Positions 36,384 through 45,052 of a stretch of DNA of 64,000 bases are shown one piece after another. The stretch comes from Facklamia sp. 7083-14-GEN3 (GTDB lineage Bacteria > Bacillota > Bacilli > Lactobacillales > Aerococcaceae). Where the stretch lies: the NCBI RefSeq assembly GCF_024742075.1, contig NZ_JANSGD010000001.1, forward strand, positions 682,001 through 746,000, in the 5' to 3' direction. The position numbers and the translations under genes were made by a program. The notes below the pieces were generated by a model that worked only from the letters and a program-made list of their open reading frames with translations, was not told the DNA's origin and made no database searches. Every line of letters begins with the position of its first letter. Position 1 is the stretch's first letter.

Positions 36384-37115
36384 ATGCAACCAATTATCGC
36401 AATTACCGGTAGTATTACACCGATTCAAAATGATCCAAATTATGCGGCTTTCAATGCCACATACACACCCCATTTTTTTGTGGAAGCTGTAATTGAAGCT
36501 GGAGGAATCCCACTTGTTCTTCCTATTAACAATCACTATCCTATAGAAGCTATTATTGACCGCGTAGATGGTCTACTATTAACTGGTGGACAAGATGTAG
36601 ATCCGCGTTTTTATCAAGAGGAACCTCATTTAAAATTAGGTTCTTTAAATCTAGATCGTGATCATCATGAATTAAAATTAATTAAGCATTTTATGCAAGC
36701 GGGAAAACCGATTCTAGGTATTTGTCGTGGCATGCAATTAATTAATGTTTATCAAGGCGGTAACCTCTATCAAGACCTCAGTTTGTATCCAGATTGGGCC
36801 ATTCAACACGTTCAAAAATCAGAATTAGACCGCGTCACTCACCGGGTAAAAATTGCTGCCGATTCACGATTAAGTAAATGGATGGGAACAGGGGATTACG
36901 TCAATAGTCTTCACCATCAAGCCATTAAAGAATTAGGTAAAGACTTAAAGGCTATTGCATGGTCTGGTGATCAATTAGTTGAAGCCTTTGAGTCCACTGA
37001 TCCAAATGTCGACATCTTAGCTGTTCAATGGCACCCTGAACTTACTCACAAACATCAAGAGAGCAGTCGAGCTATCTTTAAGGATCTAGTGGAACGTGCC
37101 AAAAACAAAAAATAA
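36384..37115 (+). CDS. Gamma-glutamyl-gamma-aminobutyrate hydrolase family (PuuD-like, peptidase C26)
   Basis: Class I glutamine amidotransferase-like hydrolase of 243 residues. The nucleophile elbow is GICRGMQLINVYQGG with Cys114; the His-Glu partners lie in VQWHPE near residue 217, and TGGQDVDP near residue 68 is conserved. Family members cleave gamma-glutamyl bonds, as in putrescine breakdown, but no putrescine genes are nearby, so the substrate is open. TATAAT with a weak -35 lies about 30 bases upstream, and a terminator follows. Confidence 0.87.
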   Translation: MQPIIAITGSITPIQNDPNYAAFNATYTPHFFVEAVIEAGGIPLVLPINNHYPIEAIIDRVDGLLLTGGQDVDPRFYQEEPHLKLGSLNLDRDHHELKLIKHFMQAGKPILGICRGMQLINVYQGGNLYQDLSLYPDWAIQHVQKSELDRVTHRVKIAADSRLSKWMGTGDYVNSLHHQAIKELGKDLKAIAWSGDQLVEAFESTDPNVDILAVQWHPELTHKHQESSRAIFKDLVERAKNKK

Positions 37116-37132
37116 ATCTTTATATATTAAAC

Positions 37133-37165
37133 AAAAAACGAATCCTTTTAAGGATTCGTTTTTAT
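37133..37165. terminator. Bidirectional terminator between the PuuD-like gene and rodA
   Basis: Arms ACGAATCCTT and AAGGATTCGT around 37138-37159, with T runs on both strands. Confidence 0.88.
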
Positions 37166-37167
37166 TT

Positions 37168-38379
37168 TTAGAATTGACTGCGATCACCGTACATATATGG
37201 CTCATCTGCTGAGAACATGTAGGATCGATGATGATAACGCATGGAAAGTATTAGACCTACCCCGACCATATTAGATAGTATTGCTGATCCCCCCTGGGAG
37301 ATAAATGGTAATGGTACTCCCGTTATTGGAAGTAAACCAATAGTCATGCCAACATTCTCTAAAACGTGGAAAAGAATCATAGTAATGACTCCTGCAGAAA
37401 TATAGGTATAGTACTCATTTTGAGTCTCAAAACAAGTTTGAACCATTTGATAAATCAAAACAAAATAGATTACCAGAATAACCGCCGCACCGAAAAAGCC
37501 AAAATTTTCACCTATGGTAGTGAAAATAAAGTCTGATTCCCGAACCGGAACAGGCACTTCAGAAATGCCAAATCCTTTACCATAAAGTTGTCCGGAGCCA
37601 ATGGCTAAAATTGATTGAACGAGCTGATATGATTCACCCCTAGTATCTGAGAAAGGTTCTAACCAAGTGGTTATCCGCCCTAACTGGTATGGTTGGAAAC
37701 CAATTTTGAGTAAAATATCTGGGAAGAAGACTGCTAATAAGATTAGTCCCCCTCCAACAAGTAAACCAACTGAAAAAACTGGAAATAGAATTTTCCAAGA
37801 TACACCTGATAAAAGAATCAAGCCAGCAATAATCGACAACATCACTAAGTTGGTTCCCAAATCATTTTGCATTTGAACTAATAGTAAGACAGGGGCTGAA
37901 GTCAATAACAGTTTACCAATTAAGATAAAATCACTTTTGATCGTCCGATTAGTATTTTGACTATTGTGTTCTGTTACCAAGCGCGACAGATAAATAATCA
38001 AGGCAGGTTTCATCAACTCTGAAGGTTGAAAAGACAAAGGTCCTAATTTGAACCAAGACTTGGCTCCAGTCATCATTGCCGTTTGTCGGTCATGGAAAAA
38101 GAGAACAAGCACTAATAGAAAGAGTCCAATTCCATAAAGATAGATGGATAACTTCCAATACTGTTCACTGTCAAACTGCATAACAATGATAACCACTAAA
38201 GATCCTAAGGCATACCATAAGGCTTGTTGTAAAGTTGGCCCTATTCCTTGATTAGAAATCATTGCAGTAGTGGCATATACTATTGCTAAGCCCATTAAGC
38301 ATAATAATAGGACAGTTAAAATAATACCATAATCGATTCTGTTTTCCTGATAGCTAGCAATTCTTCTATTTATTTGCAT
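37168..38379 (-). CDS. rodA: Rod shape-determining SEDS glycosyltransferase RodA
   Basis: Polytopic peptidoglycan polymerase of the SEDS family, 403 residues and about ten membrane segments. Conserved pieces include GAKSWFKLGPLSFQPSELMK, QNDLGTNLVM, YQLVQSILAIGSGQLYGKG and LPFISQGGSA. RodA rather than FtsW is preferred from GAKSWFKLG and the length, though the two are close. Its partner class B penicillin-binding protein is not nearby. Terminator at the 3' end; 55 bases separate it from the upstream YihY gene. Confidence 0.88.
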   Translation of the reverse strand: MQINRRIASYQENRIDYGIILTVLLLCLMGLAIVYATTAMISNQGIGPTLQQALWYALGSLVVIIVMQFDSEQYWKLSIYLYGIGLFLLVLVLFFHDRQTAMMTGAKSWFKLGPLSFQPSELMKPALIIYLSRLVTEHNSQNTNRTIKSDFILIGKLLLTSAPVLLLVQMQNDLGTNLVMLSIIAGLILLSGVSWKILFPVFSVGLLVGGGLILLAVFFPDILLKIGFQPYQLGRITTWLEPFSDTRGESYQLVQSILAIGSGQLYGKGFGISEVPVPVRESDFIFTTIGENFGFFGAAVILVIYFVLIYQMVQTCFETQNEYYTYISAGVITMILFHVLENVGMTIGLLPITGVPLPFISQGGSAILSNMVGVGLILSMRYHHRSYMFSADEPYMYGDRSQF

Positions 38380-38434
38380 TAATATTTCTTCCTCCTTAAG
38401 GATAAGACATATTCGATGAATTTACTGAATGAAA

Positions 38435-39295
38435 TTATTTCATTAAAGTCCCTATTTTATCTGACTTTAAATCTAAAGTTAGAACATTTACAAAAGCTCC
38501 AATAAAGAAAATGAGACAATTCAAATAAATCCAAAACATGATGACTAAAATAGCACCCAAAGCAGTATTGCTATTGAGCGACTGGTTAAACTGAACAATG
38601 GTCCCAAACAGTTTACCCAACAGTGTGAAAGCTATTACAGAGAAAAGCGCACCCGGAATAGCCTTGTTATATTTTAAATGATGATGTGGTAAATACGAAT
38701 AAACAATCACTAAGAAAGCAAAGAGGACGAAAATGGATCCCCAACTTCCCCCTCTCAACCAAGTAAACAGAAAGCTCAAATCGCTTCTTAGGTACTGATC
38801 AATCCAGGTCAGTAAATACTCACCAAAAGTAAAAACAAATGTCGACACCAATATAACTAAGACACTAACTAAGGTAAAAAGATAAGCAAATAAACGTTGA
38901 ATTAAAAAGTGTCTTTTACTCTCTACACTATAAATATGATTGAGTATTCTTTGCAAGGCATTAAAAACGTTGGAAGCTGGCCATAAAGCTAGGGCTAAAC
39001 CGATTGGAACCCAGCTAGTAGAGGCTGTTTGATAGTATTGTTGAATCATTGGAATCAAGGACTTAGCTACTTGTCCGGGCAAGGAAGTTCTCAAAAACCC
39101 AATGACTTCTTCATAAGAGTAAGGCAAGAGCACAATCAAATTAGAAAAGGCTAATAGTATGGGAATAACCGCTAAAAGAATATAATAGGATACTTCTGCT
39201 GCATATGAGCCAAACGCAAGACCTTCAAGTCGCTTTTTAACTAGGTCCACCACTCTTTTAACTTGGTCTTTAGACTTGGTATTTAAAAAAGCCAT
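38435..39295 (-). CDS. YihY/virulence factor BrkB family membrane protein
   Basis: Integral membrane protein of 286 residues with about six membrane segments. The family signature AALLSYYILLAVIPILL-like region appears as SYAAEVSYYILLAVIPILL near residue 40, followed by WVPIGLALALWPASNVFNAL near 100. Function of the family is not settled; some members were once misnamed RNase BN. AAGGGAG precedes ATG 39295. Divergent from the histidine phosphatase gene. Confidence 0.85.
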   Translation of the reverse strand: MAFLNTKSKDQVKRVVDLVKKRLEGLAFGSYAAEVSYYILLAVIPILLAFSNLIVLLPYSYEEVIGFLRTSLPGQVAKSLIPMIQQYYQTASTSWVPIGLALALWPASNVFNALQRILNHIYSVESKRHFLIQRLFAYLFTLVSVLVILVSTFVFTFGEYLLTWIDQYLRSDLSFLFTWLRGGSWGSIFVLFAFLVIVYSYLPHHHLKYNKAIPGALFSVIAFTLLGKLFGTIVQFNQSLNSNTALGAILVIMFWIYLNCLIFFIGAFVNVLTLDLKSDKIGTLMK

Positions 39296-39360
39296 TAACG
39301 ATACTCTCCCTTCTTATAACTTCTATAGATTACCATAATCATCGACTAAATGCACTTGAA

Positions 39361-39425
39361 TGTCTAAGCTAAATCGACAAAATCAATGGGATAGCTTAGA
39401 CAATAATTGGCAATAAGGGTATAAT
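39361..39425 (+). promoter_or_regulatory. Promoter of the histidine phosphatase gene with an inverted repeat
   Basis: TAGACA (39397-39402), 17 bases, TATAAT (39420-39425). A perfect 11-bp inverted repeat TGTCTAAGCTA (39361-39371) and TAGCTTAGACA (39392-39402) ends within the -35 box. It lies between two divergent genes, so it cannot be a terminator of either; an operator is the simplest reading. Confidence 0.6.
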
Positions 39426-39453
39426 TAAAGAGAATAAAGAACGGAGGGAATTT

Positions 39454-40137
39454 ATGTCTAACGGTGTTACTTTTTACTTTATGCGGCACGGTGAAACGAT
39501 ATTTAACCACAACGGTCAAATGCAAGGTTGGTCCGATGCCCCCCTAACTGCTAAGGGAATTGAGCAAGCAAGAGCTTCTGGTCGTGGCATTGCAGATATC
39601 CATTTTGATGCGGTTTATTCCAGTGATCTACACAGAACGCAAGAAACTCTCCGCTATGTTCTGGATGAAAACCATCATAAAGACCACTACGAAGTCCAAT
39701 TGATGAAAGAATTAAGAGAAGTTTTTTTTGGGTCATTTGAAGGTCAACCCGCTTCAAATCTCTTTGGTGCAGTAGATGAACATCTATTGGCCGCTGGTAT
39801 CGATGTTAAAAAAATGGATAAACCAATTGAAATGCCTAAGCTTTTAAAATTAGTAAAGCACTTAGACCCAGAACATTTGGCTGAAAATTATCTTGAATTT
39901 TGGGATCGTATCGAGTCGGGACTTTTAGTTCTATTAAATAAACATGCTGGGACGAATCAAAAAATATTAATTATGAGTCATGGCATGGCCATAAGTAATC
40001 TGATCCACGGCTTGGTAGCTGATTTTGAGGGCAACCAACCCTTAGCTAATTGTTCTTTATCTATTGTGGAATATCGTGATGGACAATTTCGTTTGAATGC
40101 TTTTAATCAAACCAATCATTTTATCTACGATAAATAA
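39454..40137 (+). CDS. Histidine phosphatase family protein (phosphoglycerate mutase-like)
   Basis: Phosphatase of 227 residues with the catalytic FYFMRHGETIFN (Arg11, His12), the second catalytic site SSDLHRTQET and ELREVFFGSFEG near residue 90, and SHGMAISNLIHG near 175. The residues for phosphohistidine chemistry are all present. It is likely a broad-specificity phosphatase rather than the glycolytic mutase, as the size and WSDAPLT region suggest. AACGGAGGG precedes ATG 39454. Confidence 0.87.
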   Translation: MSNGVTFYFMRHGETIFNHNGQMQGWSDAPLTAKGIEQARASGRGIADIHFDAVYSSDLHRTQETLRYVLDENHHKDHYEVQLMKELREVFFGSFEGQPASNLFGAVDEHLLAAGIDVKKMDKPIEMPKLLKLVKHLDPEHLAENYLEFWDRIESGLLVLLNKHAGTNQKILIMSHGMAISNLIHGLVADFEGNQPLANCSLSIVEYRDGQFRLNAFNQTNHFIYDK

Positions 40138-40170
40138 AAGAAACACTAATTTATATTTAAATTATTAATA

Positions 40171-40203
40171 AAACACCGGGTACAAGACCCGGTGTTTTTT
40201 TTT
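40171..40203. terminator. Bidirectional terminator between the phosphatase and the ABC exporter
   Basis: Ten-bp arms AACACCGGGT (40172-40181) and ACCCGGTGTT (40187-40196), long T run on the plus strand. Confidence 0.92.
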
Positions 40204-40219
40204 TTTAGGAACTTAAATA

Positions 40220-41965
40220 TTAGGACACTTTAGCCTGCATCCGATACATTTCAGCATATTGTCCATTTAAGGCCATTAATTCATGATGGTTACCCTGTTC
40301 TTTAATTTCACCATTATCCATTAAAATAATTTGGTCAGCATGCTGGATAGTCGACAGGCGGTGGGCGATAATGAAGGTCGTCCGGCCCTTTTGTAATACT
40401 TTCATAGCTGCTTGAATGATATTTTCAGTCTCGGTATCAATATGCGAAGTCGCTTCATCCAAGATTAAAATCTTTGGATCAGAAGCCAGAGTCCGGGCGA
40501 AGGAAATCAACTGCCGTTCGCCTGAAGAAAGGGATTGACCTTTTTCAACCACCACTTCATCGATTCCTCTGTCTAATTTAGCAATCATCTCTTTTGCTCC
40601 AACTTGTTCGATGGATTGCATGATTTTTTCTTGACTTATTTTAGGATCATTCATAGAGATATTACTAGCAATGGTTCCTGAAAATAAATAAGGCTCTTGC
40701 AGGACAATTCCCATATCAGCTCGGACACTCTCGCGCGAGAAGTTTTGAATATCTTGGCCATCAATTAATATTTTGCCCTCTTGAGGGTCATAAAAGCGGA
40801 AAATTAAATTAATAATGGAAGATTTTCCTGAACCGGTATGGCCTACCAAACCAATGGTCTGGCCCGGTTGAACCTCAAAATTAATATCCTTTAAGACTTT
40901 TTGATCACCCTTATAAGCAAAGCTAACATTTTGAAAACTAACACGGCCTTCACCCATTTCAAATTCAGCTTCTTGGTCTTTCTCACTTGGATGATCCATC
41001 AAGGAAAAGACCCTAGAGGCTGAAACTAAAGATTGTTGTAACATAGTCATTAAACGCACAATTTGAGTAATCGGATCAAATAGGCGAGATACATAATTAA
41101 TTAAAACATATAACTTACCAACAGAAATTCCTAAAACACCATCCAGGTATTGCGTCCCAAGGTAAGTGACCACAAGTAAAATCCCAATATTTTTCAATAA
41201 GTCAGCCAGTGACCAAGAGAGTCTTGAATCGATTTTTTGGGATTGTAATCTTGATTGATACCATTCCTCATTGGTAGCTTCAAACTCCTCACTTAACATT
41301 TCTTCTTGTCCAAAAGCTTGAACAATTGTTACCCCTTGAATAATCTCAGCCGTCTTACTATTTAATTCAGAGATACTCTCACGCCATTTAGTATTAACTG
41401 GCGTAATTTTACGCATATAAATGATTTGCCAAACGATAAAAATAGGAATAAATAAGAGAAAAGCTAAACCAATTTTTAAATTGACATAGAGTAAAGCGGC
41501 ATAAATACCAATGACCGTCATTAAGTTGATCAACATACGATTACAAAAGTTTTGATAGAAAGACTGACGTAAAACTTCCGTATCATTAACAATGCGAGCT
41601 GCAATTTTACCAGCTGGCTTATCATCAAAATAAGAAACCGGTAAAGTTTGCATATGTTGATGAGCTTGGTCTCTGACCTTCTTACTCAACTGATTGGCCA
41701 CAAAGGACATTAATATATAAGCCGAGTAAGAAAGGACAGCGGATGAAAGTAAAATTAAGACATAACGGATAAAGAAGCTAATCACTTTGGACTGTTCAAT
41801 GATTTGATTACTAGTGACTTGATTGGCTGCATAATCGATTAAATCTTTAGCCAATAAGGGAGCATAAACAGAAAGACCAACCGAAGCAATCAGAAACAAA
41901 ACTCCTAGTAAAAATTTCCATTTAGCATATTTCAGATAGGACAGTAGACGCTTAAAGGTTTCCAT
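40220..41965 (-). CDS. Multidrug-type ABC exporter, subunit with consensus ATPase site (BmrD/LmrD-like)
   Basis: Half-transporter of 581 residues: six membrane segments (about 1-310) then a nucleotide-binding domain with Walker A GHTGSGKSS, signature LSSGERQL and Walker B ILILDEATS with the catalytic Glu. It overlaps the upstream partner gene by 14 bases. Together they form a heterodimer like B. subtilis BmrCD, Lactococcus LmrCD or pneumococcal PatAB. The drug range cannot be read from sequence. Both genes lie behind the leader-peptide attenuator at 43716-43944. Confidence 0.9.
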   Translation of the reverse strand: METFKRLLSYLKYAKWKFLLGVLFLIASVGLSVYAPLLAKDLIDYAANQVTSNQIIEQSKVISFFIRYVLILLSSAVLSYSAYILMSFVANQLSKKVRDQAHQHMQTLPVSYFDDKPAGKIAARIVNDTEVLRQSFYQNFCNRMLINLMTVIGIYAALLYVNLKIGLAFLLFIPIFIVWQIIYMRKITPVNTKWRESISELNSKTAEIIQGVTIVQAFGQEEMLSEEFEATNEEWYQSRLQSQKIDSRLSWSLADLLKNIGILLVVTYLGTQYLDGVLGISVGKLYVLINYVSRLFDPITQIVRLMTMLQQSLVSASRVFSLMDHPSEKDQEAEFEMGEGRVSFQNVSFAYKGDQKVLKDINFEVQPGQTIGLVGHTGSGKSSIINLIFRFYDPQEGKILIDGQDIQNFSRESVRADMGIVLQEPYLFSGTIASNISMNDPKISQEKIMQSIEQVGAKEMIAKLDRGIDEVVVEKGQSLSSGERQLISFARTLASDPKILILDEATSHIDTETENIIQAAMKVLQKGRTTFIIAHRLSTIQHADQIILMDNGEIKEQGNHHELMALNGQYAEMYRMQAKVS

Positions 41966-43694
41966 TTTCGCCCTCCTCCTTTAATTGATTCAGATATTGT
42001 TGGTGATACCAACCCTTACTTTCTAAGAGTTCTTCTGGTTTTCCTCTTTCAATGATTCGCCCGTCTTCTAAAACTAGCACTAAGTCTGCATGAGAAACAG
42101 CTGAAAGTCGATGGGTTATGATAATATTCGTTTTTCCTTGACGCGCGGCTTGAATATTTTTAATAATAGCTGTTTCGGTCTTCGCATCCACTGCAGATAG
42201 CGAATCATCCATAATTAAAAGCTCTGGTTTACGAATTAAGGCTCGGGCAATCGCAACCCTTTGCTTTTGTCCACCTGAGATGGCTACCCCTTTTTCACCG
42301 ATTAATGTTTCTAGCCCATTACTCATATGGTCTATATCTTTAGTAAAATCAGCTGCTTCAATCGCTTCATTCAGTTCCGTTTCTGTTGCATCATTTTTTC
42401 CAAAAAGGATATTGTCTTTAACAGAGCGAGAGAAAAGCACATGATCTTGAGGAACATAGCCGATTAGACTAGCTAGTTGATCAGAATGGTATTCAACGAT
42501 TGAATGACCATTAATTTTTAAGGATTCAGGATCAGCGACTGGGTACTGACGTAAGAGTTGACGAACTAAGGTCGACTTGCCTGAACCAGTTTTTCCAACA
42601 ATTCCTAGTGTTTGTCCGGCTTTTAGAGAAAAATCAATGGCTTGAATAACCGACTCTTGATCATCAGGATAGGCAAATTGAAAGTCTTTGAAGTCAATTT
42701 GTTCAATATTATCAATTGATAGATTTCCTTCTTTACCAAAAAGATCATCGGCTTTTTCTATTTCTTGAATCTTACGGTGTGAAACCTGACCCTGTTGATA
42801 GATAGCAACTAATTCAGACATTCCCCAAATTACTTCATTAAACATTCCTAAATAAATTTGGAAGGTAATCAATTGACCAATTGATAGTTGTCCTTGATTG
42901 ACATAGTACGCTCCTAAGGCCAGACCGATACCTGTTGAAAGGCCAGAAAAAATACGAGCAGAAGGTCCGAAAAAACCAAATAAGAAGTTCATTACATTGG
43001 TTTGTTTGACAACATCTCTGGTTCTTTCCTGAAAACGCACTTGCTCTAGGTCTTTCTTACCGTATGCACGAATGACTCTTACACCATCCACTGTTTCTAA
43101 GACTTCGTTCGATAATTTTGCAACAGCATCACGACTAGCTTCGTAACGTTTATCTGCTTCTTTTCCTAGAAAATGGATAAGCACTCCAAAAATAATTAAA
43201 GGAATAATTGAAATCAATGTCAGTTTCCAGGAAATAGTGATAAACATGACGAGAAGAATTGAAATCAGCCAAGATCCATCAGAGATAATAATTAAGAAGC
43301 CGTAGGCTAATGTTTCCCCTAAATGGTCAATATCTGAAGTCATCCGAGTCATTAAATCCCCCGACCGGTAATTTTCATAAAATGGTAATTTTAAATAGGT
43401 CAATCTTCGGAATAGTTTTTGACGAACTTGTTTGGTAAACAGTGACGATCGGCCAAAAAGAATCACTAACCAAGAAGCTTCCACTAAGTAATTTGATACT
43501 GCCGCTACTGTGAAGACAGCTAAATAGAGTATTAAGGCCTTAGAATCCAATGATTTTTTGACAATCGCATCAATAAATAATTGAATGATATAATTAGGAA
43601 CAATGGCTAATAGACCTGATAAAATAGCTAATAGACCACCAATAAAATAAGCCATTTTATGTTCCTTAATAAATTGATATAAAGCAGCTAACAT
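41952..43694 (-). CDS. Multidrug-type ABC exporter, subunit with degenerate ATPase site (BmrC/LmrC-like)
   Basis: Half-transporter of 580 residues with six membrane segments and a nucleotide-binding domain: Walker A GKTGSGKST, signature ISGGQKQRV and Walker B LLIMDDSLS. The Glu after the Walker B Asp is Asp here, as in the degenerate half of heterodimeric exporters. It starts at ATG 43694 after AAGGGGAG. Upstream is the leader ORF and terminator, a layout shared with bmrB-bmrC-bmrD of B. subtilis, where ribosome-targeting antibiotics relieve termination. Confidence 0.9.
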   Translation of the reverse strand: MLAALYQFIKEHKMAYFIGGLLAILSGLLAIVPNYIIQLFIDAIVKKSLDSKALILYLAVFTVAAVSNYLVEASWLVILFGRSSLFTKQVRQKLFRRLTYLKLPFYENYRSGDLMTRMTSDIDHLGETLAYGFLIIISDGSWLISILLVMFITISWKLTLISIIPLIIFGVLIHFLGKEADKRYEASRDAVAKLSNEVLETVDGVRVIRAYGKKDLEQVRFQERTRDVVKQTNVMNFLFGFFGPSARIFSGLSTGIGLALGAYYVNQGQLSIGQLITFQIYLGMFNEVIWGMSELVAIYQQGQVSHRKIQEIEKADDLFGKEGNLSIDNIEQIDFKDFQFAYPDDQESVIQAIDFSLKAGQTLGIVGKTGSGKSTLVRQLLRQYPVADPESLKINGHSIVEYHSDQLASLIGYVPQDHVLFSRSVKDNILFGKNDATETELNEAIEAADFTKDIDHMSNGLETLIGEKGVAISGGQKQRVAIARALIRKPELLIMDDSLSAVDAKTETAIIKNIQAARQGKTNIIITHRLSAVSHADLVLVLEDGRIIERGKPEELLESKGWYHQQYLNQLKEEGENGNL

Positions 43695-43734
43695 TTCTCC
43701 CCTTCTTCCTACTTTCTTTCATAATAAATTGGCA

Positions 43735-43770
43735 CAAAAAAAAACCTATTCAAGAGACTCCTTAAATAGG
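43735..43770 (-). terminator. Attenuator terminator upstream of the ABC exporter
   Basis: Ten-bp stem CCTATTTAAG/CTTGAATAGG (arms 43761-43770 and 43745-43754, one G-U pair), six-base loop, then nine T residues, 41 bases before the exporter start. Confidence 0.92.
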
Positions 43771-43803
43771 TGTAATCGTTATGACTGCAGACTTCTAGCC
43801 TTG

Positions 43804-43881
43804 CTAGAAAGTCTTCCTATTTATTATGAAAGGAGTTTTATTGGACTTTGAATCATAATTTAAAAGATTAAAGTTAATCAT
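43804..43881 (-). CDS. Leader peptide of the ABC exporter operon
   Basis: A 25-residue ORF from ATG 43881 to TAG at 43804-43806. AAAGGAG lies ten bases before the ATG. The peptide starts MINFNLLNYD and ends INRKTF. It is too short for a protein with its own function and has no similarity that I recognise, also not obviously to the 54-residue BmrB. Its value lies in the RNA: its Shine-Dalgarno and codons 15-18 are complementary, and its stop codon is in a hairpin. Translation is inferred from the ribosome binding site and the context. Confidence 0.75.
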   Translation of the reverse strand: MINFNLLNYDSKSNKTPFIINRKTF

Positions 43882-43915
43882 TTTATTTAAACTCCTTTCT
43901 TAATTTGATGAATCT

Positions 43916-43944
43916 ATTGTATACCTTTTCATGTAAACTGTAAA
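43916..43944 (-). promoter_or_regulatory. Promoter of the exporter leader
   Basis: Minus-strand TTTACA (43939-43944), 17 bases, TACAAT (43916-43921), about 20 bases before the leader ribosome binding site. Confidence 0.85.
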
Positions 43945-44025
43945 TACTGATTTTGTTTTATTTGCAATTAAGCAAGAATAGAGTATCGTATAATTAGAGA
44001 TAATATTTTATTAGGAGGGTTTTTT

Positions 44026-44979
44026 ATGAAAATTGTAGTGCTTGAAAATTTAAAAGTCCCACAAGAACGTATTGAAGAAATGGCGAAGCCTTTAGTCGAA
44101 GCTGGCCACGAGTTTAAATATTACCCAGAAAAAACCACCGATTCAGATGAAATGGTTAAAAGATGTCAAGGGGCAGATATTATCACCTTAGCAAATAATC
44201 CCTTACCTGAAGAGGTTCTAGACCAGTTAGACCAATTAAAATACATCAACGTAGCTTTTACTGGGGTTGACCATATTCCATTGATCAAGGCTAAAGATCG
44301 GGATATTTTAGTATCCAATGCAGCAGGTTATGCCAATACAGCAGTCGCTGAATTAGTCATCGGTATGACCCTCAACTTGTTACGTCAATTAAGGGCAAGC
44401 GACCAAGAAGTACGACTCACCGAAGATTTCCCCGGCATTCGTCAAGGCTCTGAGATCAAAGGTAAAACAGTGGGGATTATCGGTACCGGTAAAATTGGTA
44501 AAGAAACCGCTAAATTATTTAAAGCTTTTGGAGCTAATTTAATGGGCTTCAACCGCAGTCGTGACCAAGAATTGATTGATATGGGGATGGATTACTCTTC
44601 ATTAGAAGAACTCTTAGCTCAGAGTGATATTATTACCATTCACCTACCACTTAATCGAGAAACACAACAATTTTTCGGTGAAAATCAGTTAAAAGCAATG
44701 AAAGAATCAGCCATCTTAATTAATTGTGCCCGCGGTCCTATTGTTGACGCCAAAGCCTTAGCTGAAGCTTTAGCTGAAGGAGAAATTGCTGGGGCAGGAA
44801 TTGATGTCTTTGATAGTGAAGCGCCTTTACGTGAAGATCATCCGCTTCTGTCAGCACCTAACACTTTACTTTCTCCTCATATCGGTTACTTCACTCATGA
44901 GGCTATGGATATTCGCGCTCAAATAGCTTTTGAAAATATCTATCAATACCTTAAAGACCAACCTCAAAACCTAGTCTAA
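44026..44979 (+). CDS. D-isomer-specific 2-hydroxyacid dehydrogenase
   Basis: NAD-dependent dehydrogenase of 317 residues. The nucleotide-binding domain carries GIIGTGKIGKETAKLF, and the catalytic Arg-Glu-His set appears in NCARGPIVD, DSEAPLRE and LSPHIGYFT. Substrate is uncertain among phosphoglycerate, hydroxyisocaproate-type acids or glyoxylate; it lacks the ACT domain of many SerA proteins. AGGAGGG precedes ATG 44026. Monocistronic, divergent from the exporter operon. Confidence 0.88.
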   Translation: MKIVVLENLKVPQERIEEMAKPLVEAGHEFKYYPEKTTDSDEMVKRCQGADIITLANNPLPEEVLDQLDQLKYINVAFTGVDHIPLIKAKDRDILVSNAAGYANTAVAELVIGMTLNLLRQLRASDQEVRLTEDFPGIRQGSEIKGKTVGIIGTGKIGKETAKLFKAFGANLMGFNRSRDQELIDMGMDYSSLEELLAQSDIITIHLPLNRETQQFFGENQLKAMKESAILINCARGPIVDAKALAEALAEGEIAGAGIDVFDSEAPLREDHPLLSAPNTLLSPHIGYFTHEAMDIRAQIAFENIYQYLKDQPQNLV

Positions 44980-44992
44980 TACTCCTTATAAT

Positions 44993-45025
44993 AAAAGCAT
45001 CCTAACATTAGTTAGGATGCTTTGT
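44993..45025. terminator. Bidirectional terminator between the dehydrogenase and the M16 peptidase
   Basis: Arms AAGCATCCTAAC (44995-45006) and GTTAGGATGCTT (45011-45022), with T residues beyond on both strands. Confidence 0.9.
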
Positions 45026-45052
45026 TCTTTCTATTAATAATTTTTGAGAGAA

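Larger units (their letters stand above)
43716..43899 (-). promoter_or_regulatory. Leader-peptide transcription attenuator of the ABC exporter operon
   Basis: Read on the minus strand. Segment 1, the leader Shine-Dalgarno GAAAGGAGTTT (43889-43899). Segment 2, AAACTCCTTTC (43828-43838), is leader codons 15-18 and pairs perfectly with segment 1. Segment 3, AAGGAGT (43757-43763), is inside the 5' half of the terminator and can pair with ACTCCTT of segment 2. A further perfect 14-base complement joins 43819-43832 to 43716-43729, just before the exporter gene. A stop-codon hairpin lies at 43790-43813. With the terminator this gives mutually exclusive folds. Confidence 0.85.

Noticed and set aside
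36273-36536. Minus-strand ORF opposite the start of the PuuD-like gene
   Set aside because: Composition is low in normal protein features, no ribosome binding site, and it overlaps a well-supported gene and its promoter on the other strand.
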